Positions 27,853 through 36,710 of a DNA stretch of 64,000 nt are shown here, piece after piece (the first letter of the stretch is position 1; every line of letters starts with the position of its first letter). Origin of the DNA: Microbacterium sp. BH-3-3-3 (GTDB taxonomy: Bacteria > Actinomycetota > Actinomycetes > Actinomycetales > Microbacteriaceae); assembly GCF_007679045.1 (NCBI RefSeq), contig NZ_VEFS01000001.1, forward strand, positions 553,520 to 617,519, read 5' to 3'. The notes under the pieces are model-generated. The model did not search any database and was not told where the DNA came from. It worked only from the letters and a program-made list of their open reading frames with translations. Position numbers and translations under genes: made by a program.

Positions 27853-29117
27853 GCCTGTCCACCATCCCCGAGGCCCTGGAGGCCCTGCGTCAGGGTCGAC
27901 CGATCCTGGTCGCCGACGACGAGAACCGCGAGAACGAGGGCGACGTCATCATCTCGGCGCAGCTCGCGACCCCCGAGTGGCTCGCCTGGACCGTGCGGTG
28001 GTCCAGCGGATACGTCTGCGCCCCCATGCCCGGCGAGTGGGCCGACCGCCTCGACCTGCCGCCCATGGTCGAGGTCAACCAGGACGCCCGCGGCACCGCG
28101 TACACGGTCAGCGTCGACGCGGCATCCGGGGTCACCACCGGCATCAGCGCCGCCGACCGCGCGCGCACCCTCAACGTGCTGTCCGACCCCGCGTCGGTTC
28201 CGACCAGCCTCATCCGCCCCGGACATGTGCTGCCGCTGCGCGCCGTCGACGGCGGCGTGCGCGAGCGCGCGGGCCACACCGAGGCCGCGGTCGACCTCAT
28301 GCGCCTCGCGGGACTCGAGCCCGTCGGCGCGATCGCCGAGGTCGTCGCCGAAGACGGCAGCATGATGCGCCTGCCCGGACTCTTCGAGCTCGGCGAGCGC
28401 GACGGCATCCCGGTCATCACGATCGAGCAGCTCATCGGCTACCTCAACGAGACCGACCCGCTGCCCGCGACCGCTCCCGCCCGCCGCCGGGTGAGCCTGC
28501 GCGCCGAGTCGAACGTGCCCACCTCGCACGGCACCTTCCGCTTCCTCGCGTACAAGGACCGCATCACCGGCACCGACCACCTCGCCGTCGTGTCGGGCGA
28601 CCTGTCCGACGAAGCCCCGCTCGTGCGGGTGCACTCCGAGTGCCTGACGGGTGAGGCCTTCGGTTCGCTCAAGTGCGAGTGCGGTCCGCAGCTCGAGGCG
28701 GCCCTCGACACGATCGACCGCGACGGCGGCATCGTGATCTACATGCGCGGACACGAGGGTCGCGGCATCGGCCTGATCAACAAGCTGCGCGCCTACAACC
28801 TGCAGGAGCGCGGCATGGACACCGTCGACGCCAACCTCGCCCTCGGCCTGCCCGCCGACGCGCGCGACTACGCCGCCGCCGCCGGCATCCTGACCGACCT
28901 CGGCGTCGAGAAGGTGCGCCTGCTGACGAACAACACCGACAAGGTCGCGCAGCTGCGCGGCTTCGGTCTCGACGTCGTCGAGCAGGTTCCGCTGCTCGTG
29001 GGCGTAGGCCCGAACAACCACCAGTACCTCGAGACGAAGCGCGACCGCATGGGTCACATCATCGCCGAGGACGACCTGCGCGACGCCCTCGCGCACATGA
29101 AGGAAGAGAGCGCCTGA
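27849..29117 (+). CDS. ribBA: 3,4-DHBP synthase / GTP cyclohydrolase II
   Basis: A 422-residue fusion supplying both riboflavin precursors. The N-terminal DHBP synthase domain has ADDENRENEGDVIISAQ and RPGHVLPLRA with GHTEAAVDLMRLAG. The C-terminal cyclohydrolase II domain (from about residue 210) has the zinc cysteines in HSECLTGEAFGSLKCECGPQ and the catalytic region MRGHEGRGIGLINKLRAYNL. Both halves look intact. ATGA overlap with ribE. Confidence 0.96.
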   Translation: MSLSTIPEALEALRQGRPILVADDENRENEGDVIISAQLATPEWLAWTVRWSSGYVCAPMPGEWADRLDLPPMVEVNQDARGTAYTVSVDAASGVTTGISAADRARTLNVLSDPASVPTSLIRPGHVLPLRAVDGGVRERAGHTEAAVDLMRLAGLEPVGAIAEVVAEDGSMMRLPGLFELGERDGIPVITIEQLIGYLNETDPLPATAPARRRVSLRAESNVPTSHGTFRFLAYKDRITGTDHLAVVSGDLSDEAPLVRVHSECLTGEAFGSLKCECGPQLEAALDTIDRDGGIVIYMRGHEGRGIGLINKLRAYNLQERGMDTVDANLALGLPADARDYAAAAGILTDLGVEKVRLLTNNTDKVAQLRGFGLDVVEQVPLLVGVGPNNHQYLETKRDRMGHIIAEDDLRDALAHMKEESA

Positions 29118-29590
29118 TGGCCGGCAGTGGAGCACCCGAGACCGGCGGCGTCGACGCGTCGGGTCTGAACGTCGTCGTGGTCGCGGGAACGTGGCACGAG
29201 GTCATCACGAACGGTCTGATCGCGGGCGCGAAGCGCGTGCTCGACGCGACCGGCGCGACCTACCGCGTCGTGCGCGTCCCCGGCTCGTTCGAGCTGCCCG
29301 TCGCCGCGAGCGCGGCCTTCGAGGGCGGGGCGGATGCCGTGGTGGCCCTGGGCGTGATCATCCGGGGCGGCACGCCGCACTTCGAGTTCGTCTCGTCGGC
29401 GGCCACCGACGGCCTGACCCGCGTCGCGCTCGACGCCGGCAAGCCCGTCGGCTTCGGCGTGCTGACGCTGGACGACGAGCAGCAGGGCCTCGACCGTGCG
29501 GGCCTGGAAGGCTCCAAGGAGGACAAGGGCGAAGAGGCCGCGGATGCCGCGATCCGCACCGCCCTCGTGCTGCGCGAGCTGCGCAGCTGA
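29117..29590 (+). CDS. ribH: 6,7-dimethyl-8-ribityllumazine synthase
   Basis: A 157-residue enzyme condensing DHBP with the ribityl-pyrimidine. Motifs: VVVVAGTWHEVITNGLIAGA, VRVPGSFELPVAA, VALGVIIRGGTPHFEFVSSA and FGVLTLDDEQQGLDRAG, containing the catalytic histidine after TPHFEFV. It is the last gene of the riboflavin operon and is followed by a strong terminator. Confidence 0.96.
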   Translation: MAGSGAPETGGVDASGLNVVVVAGTWHEVITNGLIAGAKRVLDATGATYRVVRVPGSFELPVAASAAFEGGADAVVALGVIIRGGTPHFEFVSSAATDGLTRVALDAGKPVGFGVLTLDDEQQGLDRAGLEGSKEDKGEEAADAAIRTALVLRELRS

Positions 29591-29603
29591 CGCGTTCTTC
29601 ACG

Positions 29604-29638
29604 ACGGGCCCGGCGACCTCTGCGGTCGCCGGGCCCGT
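29604..29638. terminator. Terminator of the riboflavin operon
   Basis: A perfect 15-bp stem, ACGGGCCCGGCGACC against GGTCGCCGGGCCCGT, with a 5-nt loop, 13 bp after the ribH stop. Confidence 0.85.
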
Positions 29639-29660
29639 TCGCGTTCGCGGGCCGGAGGGA

Positions 29661-29934
29661 GGTGGCTGAGCCTGTCGAAGCCACCGAGGGGCCCGCGGGT
29701 CGGGGGGGCGGCCCTTCGACAAGCTCAGGGACCGCGCGCGGGCTCAGGGCCAAAGCGAGGTGGCTGAGCCTGTCGAAGCCACCGGGCGTCCGCGGGACGG
29801 GGCCGAAGCGAGGTGGCTGAGCCTGTCGAAGCCACCGGGCGTCCGCGGGTCGAGGCCGAAGCGAGGTGGCTGAGCCTGTCGAAGCCACTGGACGTCCGCG
29901 GGTCGGGGGCGGCCCTTCGACAAGCTCAGGGACC
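29661..29934. repeat. Array of GGTGGCTGAGCCTGTCGAAG repeats
   Basis: A near-palindromic 25-bp unit (GGTGGCTGAG to GCCACC) occurs at 29661, 29759, 29812 and 29865. The last three are in tandem with an exact 53-bp period that includes the spacer. The related 22-bp CCCTTCGACAAGCTCAGGG form is interspersed at 29712 and 29913. This fills most of the 429-bp gap between ribH and 30020; no gene is seen there. Confidence 0.85.
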
Positions 29935-30019
29935 GCTCGCGGGACGGGCTCAGCGGCCGCGCGGGCTGTGAGGCCCGCCTTGCTGGCGGCGCTGCCGCGG
30001 TATCCCTACCCTGACGGGT

Positions 30020-30373
30020 ATGGAGATCCTGCGGAACGTCGTCGTCCTGGTCCACCTCGTCGGCTTCGCCATCCTCTTCGGCGCGTGGGTCGTCGAGGCC
30101 GTCGCCCGCCGCATCCGCGTGACCCCGCTGATGAACTACGCGCTGGTCATCTCCCTCGTGACGGGCCTCGCTCTCTCGGCTCCCTGGGGCCTCGACCACG
30201 ACCTCAACTACGCCAAGATCGGCGTGAAGCTCGTCGTGCTGCTCATCATCGGCGCACTGTTGGGCATCGGCTCGGCCCGACAGAAGCGCACCGGGTCGCT
30301 GTCTCCGGCGATCTTCTGGCCCATCGGCATCCTGGCCCTGCTCAACGCCGGTCTCGCCGTCATCTGGCGCTGA
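30020..30373 (+). CDS. Small four-helix membrane protein, unknown function
   Basis: A 117-residue very hydrophobic protein with four predicted membrane segments (about 5-25, 38-57, 68-88 and 95-115) and a short basic loop ARQKRTG. I do not recognise a characterised family with confidence; similar small integral membrane proteins are common in actinobacteria. TACCCT seven bases before the ATG and the lack of a ribosome site suggest a leaderless message. It stands alone between the rib operon and an MHS transporter. Confidence 0.75.
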   Translation: MEILRNVVVLVHLVGFAILFGAWVVEAVARRIRVTPLMNYALVISLVTGLALSAPWGLDHDLNYAKIGVKLVVLLIIGALLGIGSARQKRTGSLSPAIFWPIGILALLNAGLAVIWR

Positions 30374-30553
30374 CCACCCGCGTCGGGGCCACGCTCAGCG
30401 CGCGCATAGACTGGAGGGTCTAGACGCCCCTCACTCGGGGACGTCGCCGGTGCCTCCGCCCGTGCGCTCTCTCACCACCACCCCCGTGACCGCTGCGCGC
30501 CACCGCTGCGCCCCACCCCGGACGCGAACGAAGACCCTTCCCGTCAGGCAGTC

Positions 30554-32008
30554 ATGACCACGTCATCCCCCTCCACTCGCTCGACCCCGGCCGCACCGGC
30601 CAACCCGCGTTCGCGCGTCATCACCGCGAGCCTCATCGGCACCACGATCGAGTTCTACGACTTCTACGCGTACGCCACGGCGGCCGTGCTCGTGTTCCCC
30701 GTGCTCTTCTTCCCCACCGGCAACGAGACCACCTCGCTGCTGCTGTCGTTCAGCGTCTTCGGCGCCGCGATGGTCGCGCGCCCCCTCGGTGCCGTCGTGT
30801 TCGGCCACTTCGGCGACCGCTTCGGCCGCAAGGCCACCCTCGTGGCATCCCTTCTCACAATGGGTGTCGCGACCTTCCTCATCGGCTGCCTGCCGACCTT
30901 CAACGAGATTGGCGTCTGGGCCGCGGTGCTGCTGCTGATCATGCGTCTCGCGCAGGGCTTCGCCCTCGGCGGCGAGTGGTCGGGCGCGGCGCTGGTCGCC
31001 ACCGAGAACGCCCCGAGGGGCAAGCGCGCCCTGTTCGGCACGTTCCCGCAGCTGGGCGCCCCGATCGGCTTCATCATCGCCAACACGGTGTTCCTCGTGA
31101 TCAACTTCGCGCTGCCGCACCCCGACGGCACCGCTCAGCGCTCCGCCGAGTTCCTCACCTGGGGCTGGCGCGTGCCGTTCCTGTTCTCGGCGATCATGGT
31201 CATCGTCGGCCTCTACGTGCGCCTCAAGCTCGTCGAGAGCGAGTCGTTCGCGAAGGCCGAGAAGAGCGGCGCGATCCGCAAGTTCCCGCTCGGCGAGGTG
31301 CTCCGCCGCAACTGGAAGCAGCTGATCCTCGGCACGTTCATCATGCTGGCGACCTACGTGCTCTTCTACCTGATGACGAGCTTCACGCTGTCGTACGGCA
31401 CCAAGCCCACCGCCGAGGGAGCCGCCGCCGCGGCCGAGAAGGCCGGCACCGCGTTCGACGCCGCCGCCTACGTGCCCGGCCTCGGATTCGGCTACACCGA
31501 CTTCGTGATCATGCAGATCATCGGCGTGGTGTTCTTCGGCGTCTTCACGATGCTCTCCGGCCCCGTCGCCGACGCGATCGGCCGTAAGCGCCTGCTCATC
31601 GGCGTGACCATCGCGATCATCGTGTTCGGTCTGCTGTTCTCAGTGTTCCTGCTGCCCGCGGCCGACCCGAAGTTCACCGGAGCGCTGGTGCAGGCGTTCC
31701 TGGTGTTGGGCTTCCTGCTCATGGGTGCGACGTTCGGCCCGATGGGCGCGGTGCTGCCGGAACTGTTCCCGACCAACACCCGCTACACCGGCTCGGCGAT
31801 CTCCTACAACGTCTCGTCGATCCTGGGCGCCGCCCTCGCGCCGATCGTCGCGGTCGCGCTGTGGGCCGCCGGCGACGGCAACCCGTGGCTCGTGGGCGTG
31901 TACCTCTCGGTCATGGGCGTGCTGACGCTCATCGCTCTCGTGCTCTCGCCCGAGACGAAGGACGTCGACTACGACGACAACATCGCCGCCGGAGCGACCG
32001 CGCCGTAA
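30554..32008 (+). CDS. MFS transporter, metabolite:H+ symporter (MHS) family
   Basis: A 484-residue 12-helix permease. MHS signatures: IGTTIEFYDFYAYATAAVLV at helix 1, GHFGDRFGRKATLV between helices 2 and 3, and RLAQGFALGGEWSGAALVAT at helix 4. The subfamily carries carboxylates, betaines and aromatic acids; the substrate here is unknown. A 30-residue insert rich in Ala (TAEGAAAAAEKAGTAFDAAA) lies in the loop before helix 8. Monocistronic; followed by a GGATGCC-type terminator. Confidence 0.92.
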   Translation: MTTSSPSTRSTPAAPANPRSRVITASLIGTTIEFYDFYAYATAAVLVFPVLFFPTGNETTSLLLSFSVFGAAMVARPLGAVVFGHFGDRFGRKATLVASLLTMGVATFLIGCLPTFNEIGVWAAVLLLIMRLAQGFALGGEWSGAALVATENAPRGKRALFGTFPQLGAPIGFIIANTVFLVINFALPHPDGTAQRSAEFLTWGWRVPFLFSAIMVIVGLYVRLKLVESESFAKAEKSGAIRKFPLGEVLRRNWKQLILGTFIMLATYVLFYLMTSFTLSYGTKPTAEGAAAAAEKAGTAFDAAAYVPGLGFGYTDFVIMQIIGVVFFGVFTMLSGPVADAIGRKRLLIGVTIAIIVFGLLFSVFLLPAADPKFTGALVQAFLVLGFLLMGATFGPMGAVLPELFPTNTRYTGSAISYNVSSILGAALAPIVAVALWAAGDGNPWLVGVYLSVMGVLTLIALVLSPETKDVDYDDNIAAGATAP

Positions 32009-32029
32009 CCACGCGTTCGCATCGGACAC

Positions 32030-32063
32030 CGGATGCCACGGGGCCCAGGCCTCGTGGCATCCG
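32030..32063. terminator. Terminator with GGATGCC inverted pair
   Basis: CGGATGCCACG (32030-32040) pairs with CGTGGCATCCG (32053-32063), 22 bp after the MHS transporter stop. Second of three terminators built on the GGATGCC word. Confidence 0.75.
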
Positions 32064-32097
32064 TCGTTCCGACAGGACTTCGTCGTTGTACGGGCCG

Positions 32098-32172
32098 AAC
32101 TCCGGAGATCCGCAACCGCGCGAGGAGCCCGGACTGCTCGCATCGCGGTGAGTCGATGAATTCTCCGGAGTT
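32098..32172. repeat. CTCCGGAG inverted-arm repeat, copy 3
   Basis: AACTCCGGAGAT (32098-32109) and ATTCTCCGGAGTT (32160-32172) with a 50-nt spacer unlike those of the copies near position 1. The right arm continues as GTGCAC. Here no DUF559 gene is adjacent, so this is a solo copy. It lies between the MHS terminator and the ABC exporter start. Confidence 0.75.
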
Positions 32173-32255
32173 GTGCACGCCGTCGAGCGGACCGACCGGC
32201 GGTGTCGGTGGTGCGGGGTACGGTCGAAGCACCCCATTCTTCTCCCGAGGTGAGC

Positions 32256-34133
32256 ATGTCGTTTCCCGCTCCCGCGCGTGGTCGGCGCGGCCGCCGCGCG
32301 CCCGAAGGCCCGCGCGCGTCGTTCCGCCAGCTGGTCCCCTTCCTGCTCGAGCACAAGCGCACGCTCGTCGTCGTCGCCGTGCTCAGCGTGCTCGGCGCCG
32401 CTGCCACGCTCGCGCAGCCGCTGCTCGTCGGCGAGGTCATCTCGCGCGTGCAGGCCAGCGTGCCCCTCGGCGCCCTGGTGTGGCTGCTGGTGGGCTTCGT
32501 CGTGCTGTCGTCTGTGATCTCGGGCTTCCAGCACTATCTGCTGCAGCGCACCGGCACCGCGGTGGTGTTCTCGAGCCGGCGGCGGCTCATCGCGCGCATC
32601 CTGCGCCTGCCCATCAGCGAGTTCGACGCGCGTCGCACGGGCGATCTCGTCTCGCGCGTGGGCACCGACACGACCCTGCTCTACGCGGTGCTGACGCAGG
32701 GCTTCGCGGATGCCGTGGGCAACGCCCTCATCCTCGTCGGCGCGGTCATCGCGATGGCCTTCATCGACCCGCTGCTGCTCGGGCTCATCGTGGTGGTGGT
32801 CGGCGCCTCTCTCGCGGTGGTCGTGCTGCTGAGCACGCGGATCCGCGCGGCATCCGCCGATCAGCAGGCGAAGGTCGGCGAACTCTCCTCGGGCGTCGAG
32901 CGCGCCGTCGGCTCGATCCGCACGATCCGCGCGTCGGGCGCGACCGAGCGCGAGATCGCGGCGGTGACCGAGAACGCCACGGCCGCCTACGCCGCGGGCG
33001 TGCGCATCGCGCGGGTGTCGGCGCTCATCGTGCCGATCGCCTTCGTCGCCCTGCAGGTGTCGCTGCTGGTCGTGCTCGGCGTCGGCGGATACCGCGTGGC
33101 CTCCGGCGCCATCGACGTCGCCTCGCTCGTCACCTTCGTGATCTTCCTCTTCCTGCTCGTGCAGCCCCTGGCCTCGGCGATCGGCGCGATTACCTCGGTC
33201 AACCAGGCGCTGGGCGCGCTGGGGCGCATCCAAGAGGTGCTCGACCTCCCCCTCGAAGACGACGCCGACCGTCCCTCGTCGCCTGCGGCGGTTCCGGATG
33301 CCGCGGCCCTGACGTTCCGCGACGTGCACTTCCGCTATCCCGACAACGTCGTGAAGGCCCGCGAGGCCGCCGCCGCAGAGGCCCGCTCGGTGCTCGAGCA
33401 GGCGCACCTCGAGCGCGCGGCCGACGAGACCGCCGCCGAGGTCGACGATGACCGCGACGTGCTGCGCGGGGTGTCGTTCGAGGTGCCGCGCGGATCGCGC
33501 GTCGCCCTCGTCGGCCCCTCGGGGGCGGGCAAGAGCACGATCCTCGCCCTCATCGAGCGCTTCTACGACCCGACCGGCGGCGCGATCCTCGTCGACGGCG
33601 TCGACGCGCGCGAACTCTCCCGCGATGACCTTCGCGCCCGCTTCGGCTACGTCGAGCAGGATGCGCCGACCCTGGCCGGCACGATCGCCGACAACCTGCG
33701 ACTCGCCTCTCCCGCGGCATCCGACGCCGACTGCGAGCGAGTGCTGCGCGCGGTCAACCTCGGCGACGTGCTCGAGCGCAGCCCGCTCGGCGTCGACGCT
33801 CCCGTGGGCGAAGACGGCGTCATGCTCTCGGGCGGAGAACGCCAGCGCCTTGCGATCGCCCGCGCGCTGCTGGCCGCTCCCCCGGTGCTGCTGCTCGACG
33901 AATCGACCTCGTCGCTCGACGGCGTCAACGAGCAGCGCATGCGCGAGGCGATCGACGCCGTCGCGACCGACCGCACCCTGCTCGTCATCGCGCACCGCCT
34001 CTCGACGGTCGTCGACAGCGACCTCATCGTGGTGCTCGACAAGGGCCGGGTCGTGGGTCGGGGCACGCACAGCGAGCTCGTGGCGTCCACTCCGCTTTAC
34101 CGCGATCTGGCGAAGCACCAGCTGCTCGTCTGA
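32256..34133 (+). CDS. ABC exporter, fused membrane and ATPase domains
   Basis: A 625-residue half-transporter. Six membrane helices span about residues 30-310 (MsbA/LmrA-like), with the nucleotide-binding domain at about 340-620. The domain has Walker A GPSGAGKSTI, signature LSGGERQRLAIARALL, Walker B VLLLDESTSSLD and the H-loop VIAHRLSTV. A 40-residue Ala/Glu-rich insert (EAAAAEARSVLEQAHLERAA) interrupts the start of the ATPase domain and is unusual. The ATG at 32256 follows GAGGTGA; a longer frame starting at 32202 is less likely. Substrate unknown: multidrug, lipid or peptide. Confidence 0.92.
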   Translation: MSFPAPARGRRGRRAPEGPRASFRQLVPFLLEHKRTLVVVAVLSVLGAAATLAQPLLVGEVISRVQASVPLGALVWLLVGFVVLSSVISGFQHYLLQRTGTAVVFSSRRRLIARILRLPISEFDARRTGDLVSRVGTDTTLLYAVLTQGFADAVGNALILVGAVIAMAFIDPLLLGLIVVVVGASLAVVVLLSTRIRAASADQQAKVGELSSGVERAVGSIRTIRASGATEREIAAVTENATAAYAAGVRIARVSALIVPIAFVALQVSLLVVLGVGGYRVASGAIDVASLVTFVIFLFLLVQPLASAIGAITSVNQALGALGRIQEVLDLPLEDDADRPSSPAAVPDAAALTFRDVHFRYPDNVVKAREAAAAEARSVLEQAHLERAADETAAEVDDDRDVLRGVSFEVPRGSRVALVGPSGAGKSTILALIERFYDPTGGAILVDGVDARELSRDDLRARFGYVEQDAPTLAGTIADNLRLASPAASDADCERVLRAVNLGDVLERSPLGVDAPVGEDGVMLSGGERQRLAIARALLAAPPVLLLDESTSSLDGVNEQRMREAIDAVATDRTLLVIAHRLSTVVDSDLIVVLDKGRVVGRGTHSELVASTPLYRDLAKHQLLV

Positions 34134-34185
34134 GCGGGGCGGCGGGCGGTGGGACAGGGGCGGGCGCGTGCCTCGCTCCGAACGC

Positions 34186-34250
34186 GAGACTGCATCTCGC
34201 TGACAAGCCCGTTGCAGCCTGACGCCGAGATGTCAGCCGGATGCAGTCTC
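34186..34250. repeat. 65-bp hairpin repeat, copy A
   Basis: GAGACTGCATCTCGCTGAC and its inverted partner (TGTCAGCCGGATGCAGTCTC) flank a loop containing CAGCCTGAC. The total is exactly 65 bp, as in copies B (45418) and C (48316). It lies between the convergent ends of the ABC exporter and the FtsX-like permease, where it could also terminate transcription. Confidence 0.85.
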
Positions 34251-34315
34251 GCGATCGCATGGGCCCGGGCCGCCGCGATGACCGACCCCGGTGCGGTCAG
34301 GGACCGGCCGGCGGA

Positions 34316-35779
34316 TCAGTCGCCCGCGAGGGCGTCGATCGGCGACACCGCGGTGGCCAGGCGCGTGGGCGCGACGGCGGCGACAGCGGTGAGCAGCGCG
34401 GTGGCCACCGCGACGATCCCCACGGTCGCCCACGGGATGCTCGGCAGCAGGAACGTCGGCGACGAGAACTCCGGCGGGACGCCGACCGAACCGAGCAGCG
34501 ACTGCGCTCCCGCCCAGCCGTAGATCACGCCGAGCACGAGCCCGAGGGCCACCGAGGTCACGGTGAGATGTGCGGCCTCGAGCAGCACCATCCGCCGGAT
34601 CTGCGGGGCGGCGAAGCCGAGCGTGCGCAGCAGACCGAGCTCCCGACGGCGCTGGATCACCCCGAGGGTGAGCAGGTTCACCAGACCGACGGCGGCGATG
34701 ACGGCCGACACGGCGACGAGCGACATCATGATCGTGGCGAAGGTGTCCATGAGCGCGAGCAGTTCCTCCGGCGGTTCGCCGCCGCCCGATTGGATGAGAA
34801 GGTCGCGGGCCGACTGCGAGGCGACCGCGAACATCGTCACGAGCGTGACTCCCATCACGACGCCGATCGCCATGCGGCTCGAGCGCTCGGGGTAGCGTAG
34901 CGCGTTCTCGGCAGCCAGGCGCGCCTCGGCCGAACGGCCGAACAGACGTCCGGTCACGCGGAGCAGAGGCGGCATGACCACGGTGGCGCCGAGGCTCAGT
35001 CCCGTGAACGAGAAGATTCCGCCCACGAACGCCACGACGACGCCGAGGGGTGAGAGAAGCCCCAGGGCGATCCCTGCGGCGAGCACCAGCGTGCCGCCGA
35101 AGAAGAGGATCCCCGCGACGATGCGGCGAGCGCGACCGCCGACGGCCTCACTCCGGTCGCGCTCGGTCGCCCCCGAGATCGCCTGCAGGGGCGTCACCTC
35201 GAGCACCCGGCGCGAACCGGCCCAGGCGGCGGCCCACGTCGTGAGGGTCACGATCACGGCGGGAGCGACCAGCACCGGCTGCAAAAGCGCGTAGTCGACG
35301 TCGATCCCCCACGCGGTGCGCGCCACCGGCAGCAGCGCGGCGGCGACCGCTGTCCCGCCGATCAGCCCCACGACCGCTCCGATCGCCCCCACCACGAGAC
35401 CCTGTCGCGCGACCCGCACGCGCTCCGACCGAGCCGAGGCCCCGATCAGGCGCATCAGGGCGATCTGCCGCGTCCGGCCGGCGACGATCGTCGCGAAGGT
35501 GTTCGTCGTCACGATCGCTGCGACGAACATCGCCACGCCGACCAGCAGCGCGCTGAGGATCGCCACGACCACGACGACGCTCTCGCGACCCGCGAGGTAG
35601 GGCGCCGCCAGCAACCACGCGCCGATGAAACCGGTGGCGGCGATGAGCAGCGTGCCGAAGCCGCTCGAGATGGCGGCGACCAGCACCGAGGCACCGAGAC
35701 CGCGTTCCGCGCGCGGCAGGGCGCGCGGCAGGCGGCGGGGGCGCGGCGCGCCGACGGGCCGCTCGGCGACGGCGCTCAC
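34316..35779 (-). CDS. FtsX-like ABC transporter permease
   Basis: A 487-residue permease with eight or so membrane segments arranged as two FtsX-type halves. Motifs are GRTRQIALMRLIGASARSER in the first half and QRRRELGLLRTLGFAAPQIR in the second. The start is a GTG overlapping the ATPase stop (GTGA). With the LolD-like ATPase it should form a MacB/FtsX-type machine, which in actinobacteria is often linked to lipoprotein, peptide or envelope-stress functions. It lacks the large extracytoplasmic domain of MacB. Confidence 0.88.
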   Translation of the reverse strand: MSAVAERPVGAPRPRRLPRALPRAERGLGASVLVAAISSGFGTLLIAATGFIGAWLLAAPYLAGRESVVVVVAILSALLVGVAMFVAAIVTTNTFATIVAGRTRQIALMRLIGASARSERVRVARQGLVVGAIGAVVGLIGGTAVAAALLPVARTAWGIDVDYALLQPVLVAPAVIVTLTTWAAAWAGSRRVLEVTPLQAISGATERDRSEAVGGRARRIVAGILFFGGTLVLAAGIALGLLSPLGVVVAFVGGIFSFTGLSLGATVVMPPLLRVTGRLFGRSAEARLAAENALRYPERSSRMAIGVVMGVTLVTMFAVASQSARDLLIQSGGGEPPEELLALMDTFATIMMSLVAVSAVIAAVGLVNLLTLGVIQRRRELGLLRTLGFAAPQIRRMVLLEAAHLTVTSVALGLVLGVIYGWAGAQSLLGSVGVPPEFSSPTFLLPSIPWATVGIVAVATALLTAVAAVAPTRLATAVSPIDALAGD

Positions 35780-36540
35780 GCTCCGACCTCGGACGAGAGC
35801 ATGTAGGCCGAGATCGCCTCGGCGCTCTGGCGCGGGGTGTCGGCCACGACGCGGCCGTCGCCGAGGAAGACCACCCGGTCGGCGTGCGAGGCCGCGACGG
35901 GGTCGTGCGTCACCATCGCGATCGACTGCCCGTGCTCGCGGCTCGCCGCGGCCAGCAGCGCCAGCACCTCGCGGCCGGTGCGGGAGTCGAGGTTGCCGGT
36001 CGGCTCGTCGGCGAAGATCAGGTCGGGCTGCGTCGCCAGGGCCCGCGCGATGGCGACCCGCTGCTGCTGACCGCCCGAGAGCTCGTGCGGGCGGTGACGC
36101 AGACGACCGCTCAGTCCCATCGACTCGACGAGCGCGTCGATGCGGCGTCGGGCCTCGGGCGAGGGAGACCGACCGGCCAGCTCGAACGGCAGGGTGATGT
36201 TGCCGAGCACGTCGAGCGTCGGCACGAGATTGAACGACTGGAAGACGAACCCGACGCGCGAGCGACGCAGCACGGTCAGGTCGAGGTCGCTGAGCCCGGT
36301 GATCTCGGTGTCGCCGATGAACGCGCGGCCCGAGGTCGCGGCATCCAGTCCCGCCATGACGTGCATGAGGGTCGACTTGCCCGAGCCGGACGGTCCCATG
36401 ATCGCCGTGAATTCGCCGCGGCGGAGGCCGATCGTGACGTCGTCGAGCGCGTGGACGCGCGACTCGCCAGCACCGAAGGTCTTCGTGAGGTTCTGCACTC
36501 GCGCGGCCATCGGCGCGGTGTCGGAAGGATTCTGCTGCAT
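35776..36540 (-). CDS. LolD/MacB-type ABC transporter ATP-binding protein
   Basis: A 254-residue ATPase. Walker A GPSGSGKSTLMHVMAGLD, Q-loop FVFQSFNLVPTLDVLGNI, signature ELSGGQQQRVAIARALATQP, Walker B LIFADEPTGNLD and H-loop MVTHDPVAASHADRVVFLGD are all intact and follow the MacB/LolD pattern. On the minus strand TAGCGT lies seven bases before the ATG at 36540, supporting a leaderless start there. Operon with the FtsX-like permease; divergent from a small lipoprotein gene across a region with two palindromes. Confidence 0.92.
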   Translation of the reverse strand: MQQNPSDTAPMAARVQNLTKTFGAGESRVHALDDVTIGLRRGEFTAIMGPSGSGKSTLMHVMAGLDAATSGRAFIGDTEITGLSDLDLTVLRRSRVGFVFQSFNLVPTLDVLGNITLPFELAGRSPSPEARRRIDALVESMGLSGRLRHRPHELSGGQQQRVAIARALATQPDLIFADEPTGNLDSRTGREVLALLAAASREHGQSIAMVTHDPVAASHADRVVFLGDGRVVADTPRQSAEAISAYMLSSEVGA

Positions 36541-36599
36541 GACTTCGACGCTACGAACCACCCCCGACCGGCGGCATCGGCCTGGCGTCGTCTCGTCGT

Positions 36600-36677
36600 A
36601 CATCCCGGGGATGACGCTGCACGGGCGGCGGGTTGAAATGCGTCTCGAGAGGGACGGTCGTCATCCCCGGGGACGAC
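36600..36677. promoter_or_regulatory. Twin GTCATCCC-GGGATGAC-type palindromes
   Basis: Two similar imperfect palindromes sit in the divergent gap: around ATCCCGGGGATGACG (36602-36616) and CGTCATCCCCGGGGA (36659-36673). They are also inverted copies of each other, 57 bp apart. Each lies within about 110 bp of one of the two start codons, as expected for operators shared by the ABC operon and the lipoprotein gene. No regulator gene lies next to them. Confidence 0.5.
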
Positions 36678-36710
36678 GACCCGGCGACCTCACCCGGCCA
36701 CGATCGAACC

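Noticed and set aside
32202..32255. Longer N-terminus for the ABC exporter
   Set aside because: The upstream 18 codons lack membrane or domain features, and GAGGTGA sits correctly before the ATG at 32256.
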